Assembly (NCBI RefSeq): GCF_021654775.1
Contig: NZ_AP025343.1
Span: forward strand, 6,291,501-6,355,500
Origin: Paenibacillus azoreducens
GTDB taxonomy: Bacteria; Bacillota; Bacilli; Paenibacillales; Paenibacillaceae
DNA: 64,000 nt
Reading direction: 5' to 3'
The position numbers and the translations under genes are program-made. Below, piece after piece: positions 27,000 to 36,257 of the stretch. The number at the start of each line of letters is the position of its first letter. Position 1 is the first letter of the stretch. Under the pieces are notes generated by a model. It saw nothing but the letters and a program-made list of their open reading frames with translations. It did not search any database and was not told the DNA's origin.

Positions 27000-27856
27000 A
27001 TGCACATATGCTGCCCACTCATCCTGCGCTGCAGGGGAAAATCGCCGTCATCACTGGCGGTGCGGGCGTTCTCTGCAGCGCGATGGCACTAGAGCTTGGA
27101 CGTCAGGGAGCAAACATCGCAATTCTGAACAGAACGCTCGAAAAAGGGGAACGCGTCGCCGAGGAAATCCGTGCAGCCGGTGGTTCGGCTGCTGCCATCG
27201 CCTGTGACGTCACCGATAAAGACAGCGTTGCCGCAGCCGAAGAACAGGTCCGCACATTGTTTGGCGGCTGTGACATATTGATTAATGGGGCCGGGGGCAA
27301 CCATCCAAGCGCGAACACCACAAATGAGGTCTATTATGCGGGGGATGAAGCCCTCCCGGATATCACATCGTTTTTTGATGTCAGCGTGCAGGGTTTCCGC
27401 AATGTGATGGATTTGAATTTTATCGGTACCTTTCTGCCTACGCAAATTTTCGCCAAAAACATGGTCGGACGTCCGGGAGCTGCCATCCTCAATATTTCAT
27501 CTATGAGCTCGGTTAGCCCGATGACAAAAGTGCCCGCCTACAGTGCGGCCAAAGCGGCCATTAACAATTTTACGCAGTGGCTGGCCGTACATCTGGCCGA
27601 ATCGGGTATCCGCGTCAATGCGATGGCGCCGGGATTCTTCCTTACGGAGCAAAACCGCAACCTGCTGACCAACCCGGACGGTTCGCTTACCGAGCGCTCC
27701 AATAAAATCATCACCCATACTCCGATGCGCCGATTCGGCGTGCCGGAGGATTTGCTGGGAACCTTGCTTTGGCTTGTAGATGATACAACTTCCGGGTTCG
27801 TTACAGGCACGGTGATTCCGGTAGATGGCGGATTCATGGCTTATTCCGGCGTCTAA
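26996..27856 (+). CDS. SDR-type D-mannonate oxidoreductase (fructuronate reductase)
   Basis: The 286-residue short-chain dehydrogenase has [12 protein letters not shown] as the Rossmann glycine motif, NGAGG, a catalytic Ser in SSMSS and YSAAK (Tyr/Lys), then the PVDGG end. Location in the uxuA operon and similarity to the YjmF-type SDR suggest reduction of D-fructuronate to D-mannonate, the step between UxaC and UxuA. It is not the long-chain UxuB of enterics. The start at 26996 overlaps the uxuA stop. Confidence 0.87.
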   Translation: MNAHMLPTHPALQGKIAVITGGAGVLCSAMALELGRQGANIAILNRTLEKGERVAEEIRAAGGSAAAIACDVTDKDSVAAAEEQVRTLFGGCDILINGAGGNHPSANTTNEVYYAGDEALPDITSFFDVSVQGFRNVMDLNFIGTFLPTQIFAKNMVGRPGAAILNISSMSSVSPMTKVPAYSAAKAAINNFTQWLAVHLAESGIRVNAMAPGFFLTEQNRNLLTNPDGSLTERSNKIITHTPMRRFGVPEDLLGTLLWLVDDTTSGFVTGTVIPVDGGFMAYSGV

Positions 27857-27867
27857 ACTATAAAATA

Positions 27868-27925
27868 ACCCCACAAAGTGGAGCCTATGCTTCGATGCTT
27901 ATTCCAAATACTTTGCGGGGACCCC
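27868..27925 (+). repeat. Dispersed palindromic repeat A, copy 3
   Basis: CCCCACAAAGTGGAGCC, then CTTCGATGCTTATTCC, AAATACTTTGCGGGGACCCC. This is nearly the reverse complement of 7671-7723 and close to 25707-25763. It starts 12 bp after the reductase stop. Confidence 0.72.
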
Positions 27926-27952
27926 CAAAAAAACTTATAAATTCTATACTGC

Positions 27953-27998
27953 TAAAAAAGGGTGTCCCCTTCGTCTAAGACGTTGGAGCCACCCTTTT
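27953..27998 (+). terminator. Terminator of the uronate operon
   Basis: AAAAGGGTG pairs with CACCCTTTT across a 22-nt region that itself contains a small hairpin. It converges with pullulanase. Confidence 0.6.
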
Positions 27999-28017
27999 GT
28001 TTGGTTTAAAAATCATA

Positions 28018-29976
28018 TTATGACTGTACTTCCAATACGATCATGCCGATTCCCGAAGCCTTTATTTGATCGGCCTGCAATTCTTCCACCTGCTCCTCTC
28101 CAAACAAAACGCTCCATGTTCCGAGTGCAGGCAGTTTAAGCGTGGTATCCCCCGCCTTGGCATGATACAGCACATATAAATGCTTCGACGCGTCGTCCCC
28201 GGCATGATCCCGGAGCGTATAAGCCACGCAGCAAGCCGGTGCCTCCTCGAAGATCAGATGCTTTTTGATTTGGGCCGAGGTGCGCAAACGGAACGCCGGA
28301 TGTTCCTTACGGAGCTGGATCAGACGCTGCATGTACTTCACGTCGCCAATATGGGCCGCGCAGCGTTCCCAATCCAGCCAATTGATCTCGTCCGGAGATT
28401 TATAGCTGTTTTCCTCACCATTTTTAGTGCGCATAAATTCTTGCCCGGCATGTATAAACGGGATGCCCTGGCTTGTCAGAACGATAGCCGAGCCTAGGCG
28501 ATGCATACTTCTGCGTGCTTCGTCCGTCGCTTCTTCCGTTGACAGCACTAGTTTGTCCCACATCGTATGATTGTCATGGCATTCCACATAGTTCACGTTT
28601 TGAACCGGCTCGATCGCAAACTGCCGAAGTTTGGAATCGTATTCGATCCCCCCGGCGACACCCATGCGGACATCCTGTTCAAACCCGCTGGCACCGCTGA
28701 TAAAACCTTTGTCCGGATAGATGAAAATGCTGCCCTTAACCGCATCCCGGAGTCCATCGTTAAAATGGCCGATGCGAGGCATCCGTGCGGCATTGATCTG
28801 GCATGCCCGCTTCTCCTCCGGCAGCACGGTATCCATATTCCAGCCTTCACCGATCATCAGGATGCTTGGATCCACTTCATCCAACCGGCGCCGAATTTCA
28901 TTCAACGTTTCGACATCCATGAGTCCCATCAAATCAAACCGGAAACCGTCGATATGATATTCCTTAACCCAATGCAGGACGGAATCCACAATGAACTTCC
29001 GGGCCATCTTCCGTTCCGAAGCAAACTCATTGCCGCAGAAGGAACCGTTCGACAGCGATCCGTCCTCCTTATACCGAAAATAATACCCGGGAACCAGCTT
29101 GTTGAAATTCACCAGATACCAGTCATAAACATGGTTGTATACAACGTCCATAATGACGCGCAAGTCTTGATCATGCAGCGTTTGGATCATTTGCTTCAAC
29201 TCTTTGATCCGCACGGTTGGCTCATATGGATCGGTGGAATACGAACCTTCCGGCACATTATAATTTTTCGGATCATATCCCCAATTGTATTGCGGAATGT
29301 CCAGCTTAGACTCATCCACGCTTTCGGTAGAATAGTCAAACATAGGCAGCAATTGAACATGCGTAACGCCAAGGCTGCGGATATGATCAAGCCCTGTCGG
29401 AATATTTTTCGGTCCTTTGGTCCCTCCTTCGGCCAGCCCGATAAATTCCCCCGGATGGGAAACGCCGCTGCTTGGATGAATGGACAAGTCCCGCAAATGC
29501 AGTTCGTAAATGACCGCATCCACAGGGGATTCCAAGGATGGCTTATCGTCTGTCCAATAGTCCGGGTTCGTTTCCGCCAGATCCACAATCGCGCCCCGGT
29601 CACCGTTAACGCCAACAGCTTTGGCGTAAGGGTCCACCGCCTCATTCCACTGTTCTCCGACTTTTACCTTATAGGTATAACCGATGCCTTTGTTATCTCC
29701 TTCAAGATGAAACGTCCAGGTTCCCCCCTGATCCCGTTTCATCTCCATTTCCTCCGCGAATGTGCTCGTCCAGTCCGGATAAAGCAATACCTTCGCTTCC
29801 GAAGCTGTCGGCGCCCATAGGCGGAATGTCGTTGCCTCCGGCGTATAATGTACGCCAAGGTCGTCTCCTTCATAGGCAAAATGAGAATCGAATTCCGGAT
29901 CAAACACGGAAATGCCGTTTGTGACCGCCGGTTCCCCGTAGTCTACCACAACACGATGTTCTTTTTGTACAGACAA
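28018..29976 (-). CDS. pulA: Type I pullulanase
   Basis: A GH13 debranching enzyme that cuts alpha-1,6 bonds in pullulan and glycogen-like glucans. Residue numbers here are from the GTG at 29985. An N-terminal CBM48 domain (about 40-140) precedes the barrel. YNWGYDP (233-239) is the pullulanase signature; Asp351 in FRFDLMG is the nucleophile, Glu380 in IGEGW the acid, and ECHDNH the third site. There is no signal peptide, so it is cytoplasmic. TTG at 29976 has GGGGAG 8 nt upstream; the GTG at 29985 is too close to that site. Confidence 0.93.
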   Translation of the reverse strand: MSVQKEHRVVVDYGEPAVTNGISVFDPEFDSHFAYEGDDLGVHYTPEATTFRLWAPTASEAKVLLYPDWTSTFAEEMEMKRDQGGTWTFHLEGDNKGIGYTYKVKVGEQWNEAVDPYAKAVGVNGDRGAIVDLAETNPDYWTDDKPSLESPVDAVIYELHLRDLSIHPSSGVSHPGEFIGLAEGGTKGPKNIPTGLDHIRSLGVTHVQLLPMFDYSTESVDESKLDIPQYNWGYDPKNYNVPEGSYSTDPYEPTVRIKELKQMIQTLHDQDLRVIMDVVYNHVYDWYLVNFNKLVPGYYFRYKEDGSLSNGSFCGNEFASERKMARKFIVDSVLHWVKEYHIDGFRFDLMGLMDVETLNEIRRRLDEVDPSILMIGEGWNMDTVLPEEKRACQINAARMPRIGHFNDGLRDAVKGSIFIYPDKGFISGASGFEQDVRMGVAGGIEYDSKLRQFAIEPVQNVNYVECHDNHTMWDKLVLSTEEATDEARRSMHRLGSAIVLTSQGIPFIHAGQEFMRTKNGEENSYKSPDEINWLDWERCAAHIGDVKYMQRLIQLRKEHPAFRLRTSAQIKKHLIFEEAPACCVAYTLRDHAGDDASKHLYVLYHAKAGDTTLKLPALGTWSVLFGEEQVEELQADQIKASGIGMIVLEVQS

Positions 29977-30147
29977 TTCTGCCACTCCCCATTGCTATAT
30001 TAACGACGTTCGCCTATGTGCGCGATTTTACTAGCAAACAGCCGGCTCTTTTGATGACAAACGCCTAAAACGCTCGGTCCGCTGTGGTTTTTTATTGATC
30101 TTCAGCCGACCATCCTTCAAGAATACCGTCAGTTTTCATTCTTTTCA

Positions 30148-30191
30148 AGGGTCAGGTTCACATGTTATAGAAAGTTGATGAACCTGACCAC
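30148..30191. repeat. Inverted repeat upstream of the YheC/D gene
   Basis: GGTCAGGTTCA and TGAACCTGACC are perfectly complementary over 11 bp with an 18-nt loop. There is no T run, so it is not a classical terminator; an operator or RNA hairpin is possible. Confidence 0.5.
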
Positions 30192-30234
30192 CGGATTTGT
30201 ACTAGAGCCTATCAAAATATTGACATTCGTCCAT

Positions 30235-30264
30235 ACCATCGTAATCGCATGATGTCATACATTA
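30235..30264 (+). promoter_or_regulatory. Candidate late-sporulation promoter of the YheC/D gene
   Basis: CATACATTA (30256-30264) fits the sigma-K -10 pattern CATANNNTA. AC at 30235 lies 19 bp upstream, slightly longer than ideal. Confidence 0.35.
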
Positions 30265-30306
30265 GTATAGGTGAATTATACAAACGAACGAATGGGGGGG
30301 AGAGAA

Positions 30307-31626
30307 TTGTTTATTCAATGGATTCCTGAACTGAAACCGGATCACATCCGCCTATCGCCGAAGTGGTTTGTGCTCCGGACCATCCCATCATCTTTATGGC
30401 TTCATTTCGGAGCCTGGAAGAAAGAATTTATATTGAAAATAAATGATCATTTGCCGCAATCCATAGTAGAATTGCCTAAAGCTATGATGAATCATTTTAC
30501 GATACCTGCTGATCTGCCTTACGAAATCTATTTGGAAGGAAACCATCTTCATATCGGTCCAGTCATCGCGCTGTTATTGGCCAAACGGAACCATCTGACA
30601 CCTGAATATCTTGAAAAACACCGGGGATACCTCATAAATTATAGAATGATTAAGGGACTTATTTACATCTGTTCATTGAATGGCATAAACCCCAAAAATC
30701 AAACGGTGGAGGGATTCTACTTCGATCCGAATGCAAAAGGAAAAGAACAGTGGAAAAAAGGAATTTTCCCTTATCCCGGTGCAGTCTTCAGAAGAATCCG
30801 AGTATATAAAAACGCTCATTACGACCATCTGATCACACATATCGAACGGAAGATTTTCAATCCGCATTTTCTGGATAAGTCGAAGCTGTGGGACTCCTTA
30901 TCTCCGGATCCTATATTAGTAAAGTATCTGCCTCATACCAAACCATTAAATCATCTGCAAGATTTAAACGAGATGTTGGACTTATACGGGCAGGTCTATT
31001 TAAAACCGGCTAACAGTTATATGGGCAAAGGAATCAGCACAGTCAAAAAGATGCGTAACGGATACCTGTTTACGAATCGGCATAAGGAAAAAACCATGAT
31101 CAGATCCTTCCGCCAAGCTTCCTCTTTCCTTCGGTATTTGAAAAAGGGGAGAAAGTATTTGATTCAACAATCCGTCGCATTGACGTTTAATAATAGGAAC
31201 GTAGATTTTAGGGTTATCCTGCAAAAAGACGAAAGCCAACATTGGGACTGTTCGGGAATCATAGCACGCTTCGGCAGGTCCGGAAGATTCTATACGAATG
31301 ACGTAAGTTCCATTGGTCTGGGCAAAGACGCCCTGAGAACCATCTTTCATCTGGATGAGGAAGCAGCAGCCGAGAAAGAAAAAGAAATCATATCGATTTG
31401 TACGGAAGTCTGCCGTAGATTGGATACCATATACGGGCCTTCCGGCGATATGGGGATCGATGTGGCGGTAGATCAAAACCTCAGAGTATGGATTCTGGAA
31501 ATCAACAGTCTTCAACATCATAAAATGGCAGCCTATTTAATAGATGATCCTCATATGTATGCCAGGGTCATGTCAAGACCTTTGGAATACGCGAAAGCTC
31601 TTGCTGGTTTTCGGGGGAATGCATAA
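30307..31626 (+). CDS. YheC/YheD-family ATP-grasp protein, spore-coat associated
   Basis: The protein has about 439 residues. The C-terminal half is an ATP-grasp domain: QVYLKPANSYMGKGI (ATP-binding Lys), VDFRVILQKD, and SGDMGIDVAVDQNLRVWILEINS (metal site Asp/Glu/Asn). B. subtilis YheC and YheD are endospore coat-associated members. The reaction is unknown; ATP-grasp enzymes usually ligate a carboxylate to an amine. A TTG at 30307 behind GGGGGGAG is preferred over a GTG at 30271 without a site. It leads the putative surface module. Confidence 0.8.
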   Translation: MFIQWIPELKPDHIRLSPKWFVLRTIPSSLWLHFGAWKKEFILKINDHLPQSIVELPKAMMNHFTIPADLPYEIYLEGNHLHIGPVIALLLAKRNHLTPEYLEKHRGYLINYRMIKGLIYICSLNGINPKNQTVEGFYFDPNAKGKEQWKKGIFPYPGAVFRRIRVYKNAHYDHLITHIERKIFNPHFLDKSKLWDSLSPDPILVKYLPHTKPLNHLQDLNEMLDLYGQVYLKPANSYMGKGISTVKKMRNGYLFTNRHKEKTMIRSFRQASSFLRYLKKGRKYLIQQSVALTFNNRNVDFRVILQKDESQHWDCSGIIARFGRSGRFYTNDVSSIGLGKDALRTIFHLDEEAAAEKEKEIISICTEVCRRLDTIYGPSGDMGIDVAVDQNLRVWILEINSLQHHKMAAYLIDDPHMYARVMSRPLEYAKALAGFRGNA

Positions 31627-31718
31627 GATGGGTGCAGGATTGGGCAACTACCGTGCCATTCGGATTCTGGGTGAATATGTATAGGACATATGACTGAATA
31701 AAAGGGGGAGCCCTTATT

Positions 31719-32912
31719 ATGGGAATTCGTATTAAAAAACCGAAAGTACCGCCGACGCCGCCACCGACTCCTACACCTACGCCATCACCCACAGTGAAAC
31801 CAACTTCTCCACCGGCACCCGCACCCGCTCCAGCACCTACCCTAGCACCAACACCCGCTCCAACAATAGCGCCGACTCCTACACCTACGCCCACTCTATC
31901 TCCAATTCCGACGCCAACGCCAACAGCGACACCTACGCCAACGCCAACACCTACACCTACGCCGACACCGACTCCAACACCGACTCCAAAGCCTACTACG
32001 ACCCCAGGCGGCGGCCGCATTTATGTGACAAATAATGCAAGCAACAATGTGTCGGTCATTGACGGGGCCACGAATACGGTCATAGCGACCATCACCTCCG
32101 GCATGAACCCTTTTGGCGTAGCGGCTAACCAGACAACCAACCGCATTTATGTGGCCAATAATGCAAGCAACAACGTGTCGGTCATTGACGGGGCCACGAA
32201 TACAGTCATAGCTACCGTCACGGTTGGAACGGCTCCAGACTCCGGAGTTGCAGTAAATGCGACAACCAACCGCATTTATGTTTCGAATTTCACCAGCAAC
32301 AACGTGTCGGTCATTGACGGGGCCACGAACACGGTCATAGCTACCGTCGCCGTAGGCACACGTCCGGAAGGCATCGGGATAAATCCGACAACCAACCGAA
32401 TCTATGTGGCAATTGAAGGCAATAACATTGTCTCGGTCATTGACGGGACCACCAATGCCATCATAGCTACTATTCCCGTCGGTGCGGGACCTGAAAGCGT
32501 AGCAGTGAACCCTACAACCAACCGAATCTATGTATCAAACGCCAATGAATTTGGAGCCCCTCCAGGTAACACCGTATCCGTGATCGACGGTACCACCAAT
32601 ACCGTTATAGCCACGGTCACGGTCGGTTCGGGACCTGAAGGCGTGGCTATAAACCCTATAACCAACCGGATCTATGTAGTGAATAACTTTACAAATGACG
32701 TTTCAGTGATTGACGGGGCTACGAATACCGTTATAGCTACGATCCCAAAAGGCGTTGGTGGAGAAGCTATTGCGGTGAACCCGGCAACGAACCGCATCTA
32801 TGCACCAAATGCTTTTGATGTTACCGTCACCGTAATTGACGGGGCTACCAACACCGTTATCGCCACCGTCACCGTTGGCACTAGTCCATCAGGCGCAGCG
32901 GTGATATCTTAG
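31719..32912 (+). CDS. Pro/Thr-stalk protein with a seven-bladed YVTN beta-propeller
   Basis: The protein has 397 residues. Residues about 10-97 are a low-complexity stalk of PTPTP and PAPAP repeats. From about residue 99 there are seven repeats of about 42 residues of the form NRIYV.N...[26 protein letters not shown], enough to close a seven-bladed propeller. No signal peptide or anchor is seen, which suits assembly on the spore by the mother cell. The Thr-rich stalk is a likely O-glycosylation target for the three glycosyltransferases downstream. The role as a spore-surface fibre is inferred. Confidence 0.75.
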   Translation: MGIRIKKPKVPPTPPPTPTPTPSPTVKPTSPPAPAPAPAPTLAPTPAPTIAPTPTPTPTLSPIPTPTPTATPTPTPTPTPTPTPTPTPTPKPTTTPGGGRIYVTNNASNNVSVIDGATNTVIATITSGMNPFGVAANQTTNRIYVANNASNNVSVIDGATNTVIATVTVGTAPDSGVAVNATTNRIYVSNFTSNNVSVIDGATNTVIATVAVGTRPEGIGINPTTNRIYVAIEGNNIVSVIDGTTNAIIATIPVGAGPESVAVNPTTNRIYVSNANEFGAPPGNTVSVIDGTTNTVIATVTVGSGPEGVAINPITNRIYVVNNFTNDVSVIDGATNTVIATIPKGVGGEAIAVNPATNRIYAPNAFDVTVTVIDGATNTVIATVTVGTSPSGAAVIS

Positions 32913-32966
32913 CCATAGTTCAACAGTCTCTTCGTTAACGTAGACAAAGTTCAAAGGATTTTTATT

Positions 32967-33015
32967 ACGGGGAAAGCAATAGAGCTAGATCATCTTTTGG
33001 TATATTGCTTTCCCT
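32967..33015 (+). terminator. Hairpin after the YVTN gene
   Basis: GGGAAAGCAATA pairs with TATTGCTTTCCC across a loop of about 20 nt. The T run is weak. Confidence 0.55.
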
Positions 33016-33109
33016 TGCTTATTTAGTCAACGTTTAGCCGAAGTGTCGGTTTGAAAACGTAATGCATATACTTTAGGCGAATACGAAGCAAAACTAAAGA
33101 GGTGCTCTT

Positions 33110-34189
33110 ATGATTACCATCAGTTTATGCATGATTGTGAAAAATGAACAGGACACTCTGGAAAGATGTTTGAAATCGGTCCAAGACATCGCCGATGAAA
33201 TCGTCATTGTAGATACAGGTTCAACGGATCAGACCAAGAAAATAGCGGAACGGTTTACGCCGCATGTCGTCGACTTCGAATGGATTGATGACTTTGCAGC
33301 GGCGCGCAACTTCTCCTTCGCCCAAGCGACGATGGACTATATCCTATGGCTTGATGCCGATGATGTGCTTTTAACGGAAGATCGTCAAAAATTACTCCAA
33401 TTGAAACAATCACTCAATCCCCTAGTAGATGCCGTCTCCATGAACTATCATTGCGCCTTCGACGATCACGGCAACGTAACGCTGAATGTGCGGCGAATCA
33501 GGCTGGTCAAACGATCGAACAAATATCAATGGCAGGGTGCTGTTCATGAAGATTTAGCGGTAAAAGGAATTATTTGCGACAGTGATGTCGTTGTGACACA
33601 TAAACAAATGCACGGCGCTACTGACCGTAATCTAAAAATTTTTGAAAATCTCCTCCGCCAAGGCAAAAAACTCACCCCTCGTGATCTCCAACATTATGCA
33701 AGAGAACTGCACCATCATAAGATGTATGAGAAAGCGATCGAATATTATCTGAAATTCATGGACTTGGATGACGTTACACCGGAAGATAAGATCTTCATAT
33801 GCGGCAAAATGGCCGATTGTTACTACCAACTTGGAGACCGGGATAAAGAATTGGCAGTTACCCTCAAGTCATTTGAATACGATGTTCCGCGCCCGGAATT
33901 TTGCTGCCGCTTAGGTTACCGTTTCCTGGAGAAAGGCGAATTCCATCAGGCGGTGTTCTGGTATAAACTAGCTGCCGATTCCCCCCTCCCGAGCAATTCA
34001 TGGGCGATCGTGAATCAGCCAAGTCGGACTTGGCTGCCTCATATGCAGCTTGGTCTCTGCTATTATCAATTAGGCGACTATGAGTTGTCTTATCGACATA
34101 ACGAAATTGCCCATACCTACCGGCCGAACGACGAACAGATCGCAAACAATTTGCGGCTTCTGGAGGAATTGCTAAATCAGACCGTTTAA
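33110..34189 (+). CDS. Family 2 glycosyltransferase with TPR-like C-terminal half
   Basis: The protein has 359 residues. The N-terminal GT-A domain has SLCMIVKNEQDTLERCL, IVIVDTGSTDQT and the metal-binding LDADD motif (about 85-89). The C-terminal 180 residues form helical pairs resembling tetratricopeptide repeats (AIEYYLKFMDL, CYYQLGDRDKELAV, MQLGLCYYQLGDYELS). This architecture is shared with peptide glycosyltransferases of the SunS kind, where the helices bind the protein acceptor. A protein acceptor such as the neighbouring Thr-rich stalk is therefore plausible. The gene after it begins 24 bp downstream. Confidence 0.82.
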   Translation: MITISLCMIVKNEQDTLERCLKSVQDIADEIVIVDTGSTDQTKKIAERFTPHVVDFEWIDDFAAARNFSFAQATMDYILWLDADDVLLTEDRQKLLQLKQSLNPLVDAVSMNYHCAFDDHGNVTLNVRRIRLVKRSNKYQWQGAVHEDLAVKGIICDSDVVVTHKQMHGATDRNLKIFENLLRQGKKLTPRDLQHYARELHHHKMYEKAIEYYLKFMDLDDVTPEDKIFICGKMADCYYQLGDRDKELAVTLKSFEYDVPRPEFCCRLGYRFLEKGEFHQAVFWYKLAADSPLPSNSWAIVNQPSRTWLPHMQLGLCYYQLGDYELSYRHNEIAHTYRPNDEQIANNLRLLEELLNQTV

Positions 34190-34212
34190 TGCCGTGCGCA
34201 GGAGGGGATCGA

Positions 34213-35103
34213 ATGACTGACGAATGTAAACCGCTGGTATCGCTTATTTTCCCTGCTAAGAACGAAGGCGGCAACGTCCGCTCCACCTTGGAGTCCGCCT
34301 TGCAAGCGAAAACCGACTACTCTTTTGAAATGATTATTGTAGACGATGGGTCTACAGACGGATGCTGCGATGTAGTTGCATCTTATTCCCATGCCAATAT
34401 GGGGCGAATCCGGTCGCTCAGAACCGAAGGTATCGGGCTGGCGCAGGCTAAAAACCTTGGTGCAAGACATTCCAAAGGCGAATATCTCATCTTCTGCGAT
34501 GCTCATCTTTTTTTTGAAGACCTATGGATAGACGGCCTGCTCGAACCGATTCGAACCGGACTAGCCGACGGTACAACCCCAGGAATCGCACCTACCAACT
34601 CCCCCGATATCGTGGGATATGGTCAGACCCTGGATAATAATTTGGGGATCCAGTGGAATGGATGGCAAGCTAACCCCTTTCCCTCTGCGGTCATGCCGGG
34701 AGGATGTTTTGCCGTTTCACGACACGTTTTCTTCGACATCGGAGGATTTGATCACGGATTTCGGTTATGGGGTTATGAAGATGTGGAGATTTCCTTGAAA
34801 ATGTGGCTGTTCGGCTACAAGTGTTATGTTCAGCCTAATGTTAAAATACTGCACCTGTTCCGCGAAACCCATCCGTACACCGTCACTTATGATCATATTA
34901 ACTACAACTTGATGCGAATGGCTTATAGCCATTTTAATGTAGCCCGGATCCTGCAGTGCAACGAATTGATAAAATACTCAGATCCGGATCACATCGAATC
35001 CACCGTGCTAGAGAGCAATGTTCTGCGACAGAGACAAGCGTATTTTGCACGCCGGAAATATGACGACAATTGGTATATGCACAATTTTGGAATCCCATTT
35101 TAA
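34213..35103 (+). CDS. Glycosyltransferase with features of polypeptide GalNAc-transferases
   Basis: The 296-residue GT-A enzyme has PAKNEGGNV near the start and VDDGSTDG. Instead of the usual DxD it has a DAH triplet (about residues 96-98, FCDAHLFF). A later GGFDHGFRLWGYEDVEISLKMW stretch also fits. DxH and WG.E..E.S...W are hallmarks of GT27-type polypeptide GalNAc-transferases and related bacterial enzymes, which add the first sugar to Ser/Thr. Sugar and acceptor are not proven. AGGAGGGG precedes the ATG at 34213. Confidence 0.78.
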   Translation: MTDECKPLVSLIFPAKNEGGNVRSTLESALQAKTDYSFEMIIVDDGSTDGCCDVVASYSHANMGRIRSLRTEGIGLAQAKNLGARHSKGEYLIFCDAHLFFEDLWIDGLLEPIRTGLADGTTPGIAPTNSPDIVGYGQTLDNNLGIQWNGWQANPFPSAVMPGGCFAVSRHVFFDIGGFDHGFRLWGYEDVEISLKMWLFGYKCYVQPNVKILHLFRETHPYTVTYDHINYNLMRMAYSHFNVARILQCNELIKYSDPDHIESTVLESNVLRQRQAYFARRKYDDNWYMHNFGIPF

Positions 35104-35128
35104 GCTGCCGTAAATGAAGGGGATGTAT

Positions 35129-35839
35129 ATGGATACAGTAAGTGTGGTCATCCCGGCTTATAACCATGAAAAATTTATAGGTGATGCGATAGAAAGCCTG
35201 TTTAACCAGACATACCCCCACATTGACATCATCGTCGTCGATGACGGATCAACGGATGGGACGCAGAACATATTGGACCGGTACCGAAATCGCATTACGG
35301 CCATCCGGCAATCCAATTCCGGGGTATGCGCTGCCAGAAATGCCGGAATCCGATTGGCCCGGGGACGCTACATCTGTTTTTTGGATTCCGATGACCTTTT
35401 CCTGCCCGATAAAATCGAACGCCAGCTGAAGGTTTTTCATAAGAACCCCAAAATCGGCTTGGTGCATACCGGAGCGAACGTCATGTCGAAAGCAATGGAC
35501 GGCTGGAACCTTTGGTATACGTATACCCCTCCTGTATTTCATTCTCGGGATGAGCAAATCAAAGCATTGCTGGAAGCAAATTATATCGTTTGTTCGACCG
35601 TGATGGTCAGGCGCGATTTATTTTCCTTAGCCGGTTTATTTGATACGAGATACCGCCATTACGGGGAAGATTATGACATGTGGCTGCGCTTATTGGCATG
35701 GTCTGATTTCAGCTCCATTCCGGAAGTTATGCTTCACTATCGTTGGCATGGAGGGAACCAAAGCAGGTCGGCGGATCAAAAGGCTATTTCTAACATTCGG
35801 CAAGAAGCGGCGGCTCGGCTCGTCCCTGCAACGGGATGA
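35129..35839 (+). CDS. Family 2 glycosyltransferase
   Basis: The 236-residue single GT-A domain has VSVVIPAYNHEKFIGDAI at the start, VDDGSTDGT, the LDSDD metal motif (about 91-95) and a GEDYDMWLRLL acceptor-side motif. AAGGGG lies 6-7 nt before the ATG at 35129. It is the last gene of the glycosylation run and ends at a strong terminator. It probably elongates a glycan started by the preceding enzymes. Confidence 0.85.
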   Translation: MDTVSVVIPAYNHEKFIGDAIESLFNQTYPHIDIIVVDDGSTDGTQNILDRYRNRITAIRQSNSGVCAARNAGIRLARGRYICFLDSDDLFLPDKIERQLKVFHKNPKIGLVHTGANVMSKAMDGWNLWYTYTPPVFHSRDEQIKALLEANYIVCSTVMVRRDLFSLAGLFDTRYRHYGEDYDMWLRLLAWSDFSSIPEVMLHYRWHGGNQSRSADQKAISNIRQEAAARLVPATG

Positions 35840-35857
35840 GTGGCGAATCATCCGCCA

Positions 35858-35905
35858 CAGCAAAGAGACTGGGGATTATAAGACGAATTTCCGCCAGTCT
35901 CTTTT
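35858..35905 (+). terminator. Terminator of the glycosyltransferase run
   Basis: AAAGAGACTGG pairs with CCAGTCTCTTT and is followed by a T run. Confidence 0.8.
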
Positions 35906-35967
35906 TATGTCGTGCTGTAGGTCCGCTGGAAGCCCGCTTAACGCAGTATCCAAACTTACCCCCTGCT

Positions 35968-36257
35968 TTATTCTTGAAGTAGTTCGTCAGCCAAATTCCT
36001 TTTTGACATATAAATCCCATAGGGAAGGAAAACCGCCAAACTTATCGTTATCAATAATAAAATCATCAGCACTGGCAAAGCAAAATCAAAATGAATCGCG
36101 GCAGCCGCATCAATCAGAAATATAGAGCGCGTCACGATCAGTCCTATTACAACTCCAGTTAAAATACCTACAAGCAAATAAAGAAAAACCTGAGTGATGA
36201 TCATTTTGAGCACGCCATAAGGGGTTACAAAAAAGGTACGAATAATGGCAAACTCTT
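35968..36257 (-). pseudogene. C-terminal remnant of an FtsX-type ABC transporter permease
   Basis: In frame from about 36257 the minus strand reads RKEFAIIRTFFVTPYGVLKM and then two membrane helices, ending KRNLADELLQE. This is the typical end of an FtsX/MacB-type permease (a REFAILRA-like block, then the last helices). A TGA two codons before RKEF marks the junction with an IS66-derived sequence, so the first part of the gene is missing. It is not expected to work. Confidence 0.65.

Noticed and set aside
28567..29820. 417-codon open frame on the plus strand inside pullulanase
   Set aside because: It is antisense to a clear pullulanase with all catalytic motifs; the protein sequence has no domain, and is His/Pro/Ile-rich as expected of a shadow frame.
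31568..32020. Minus-strand frame rich in Gly-Val repeats
   Set aside because: It is the complement of the Pro/Thr codon repeats of the stalk protein, not an elastin-like gene.
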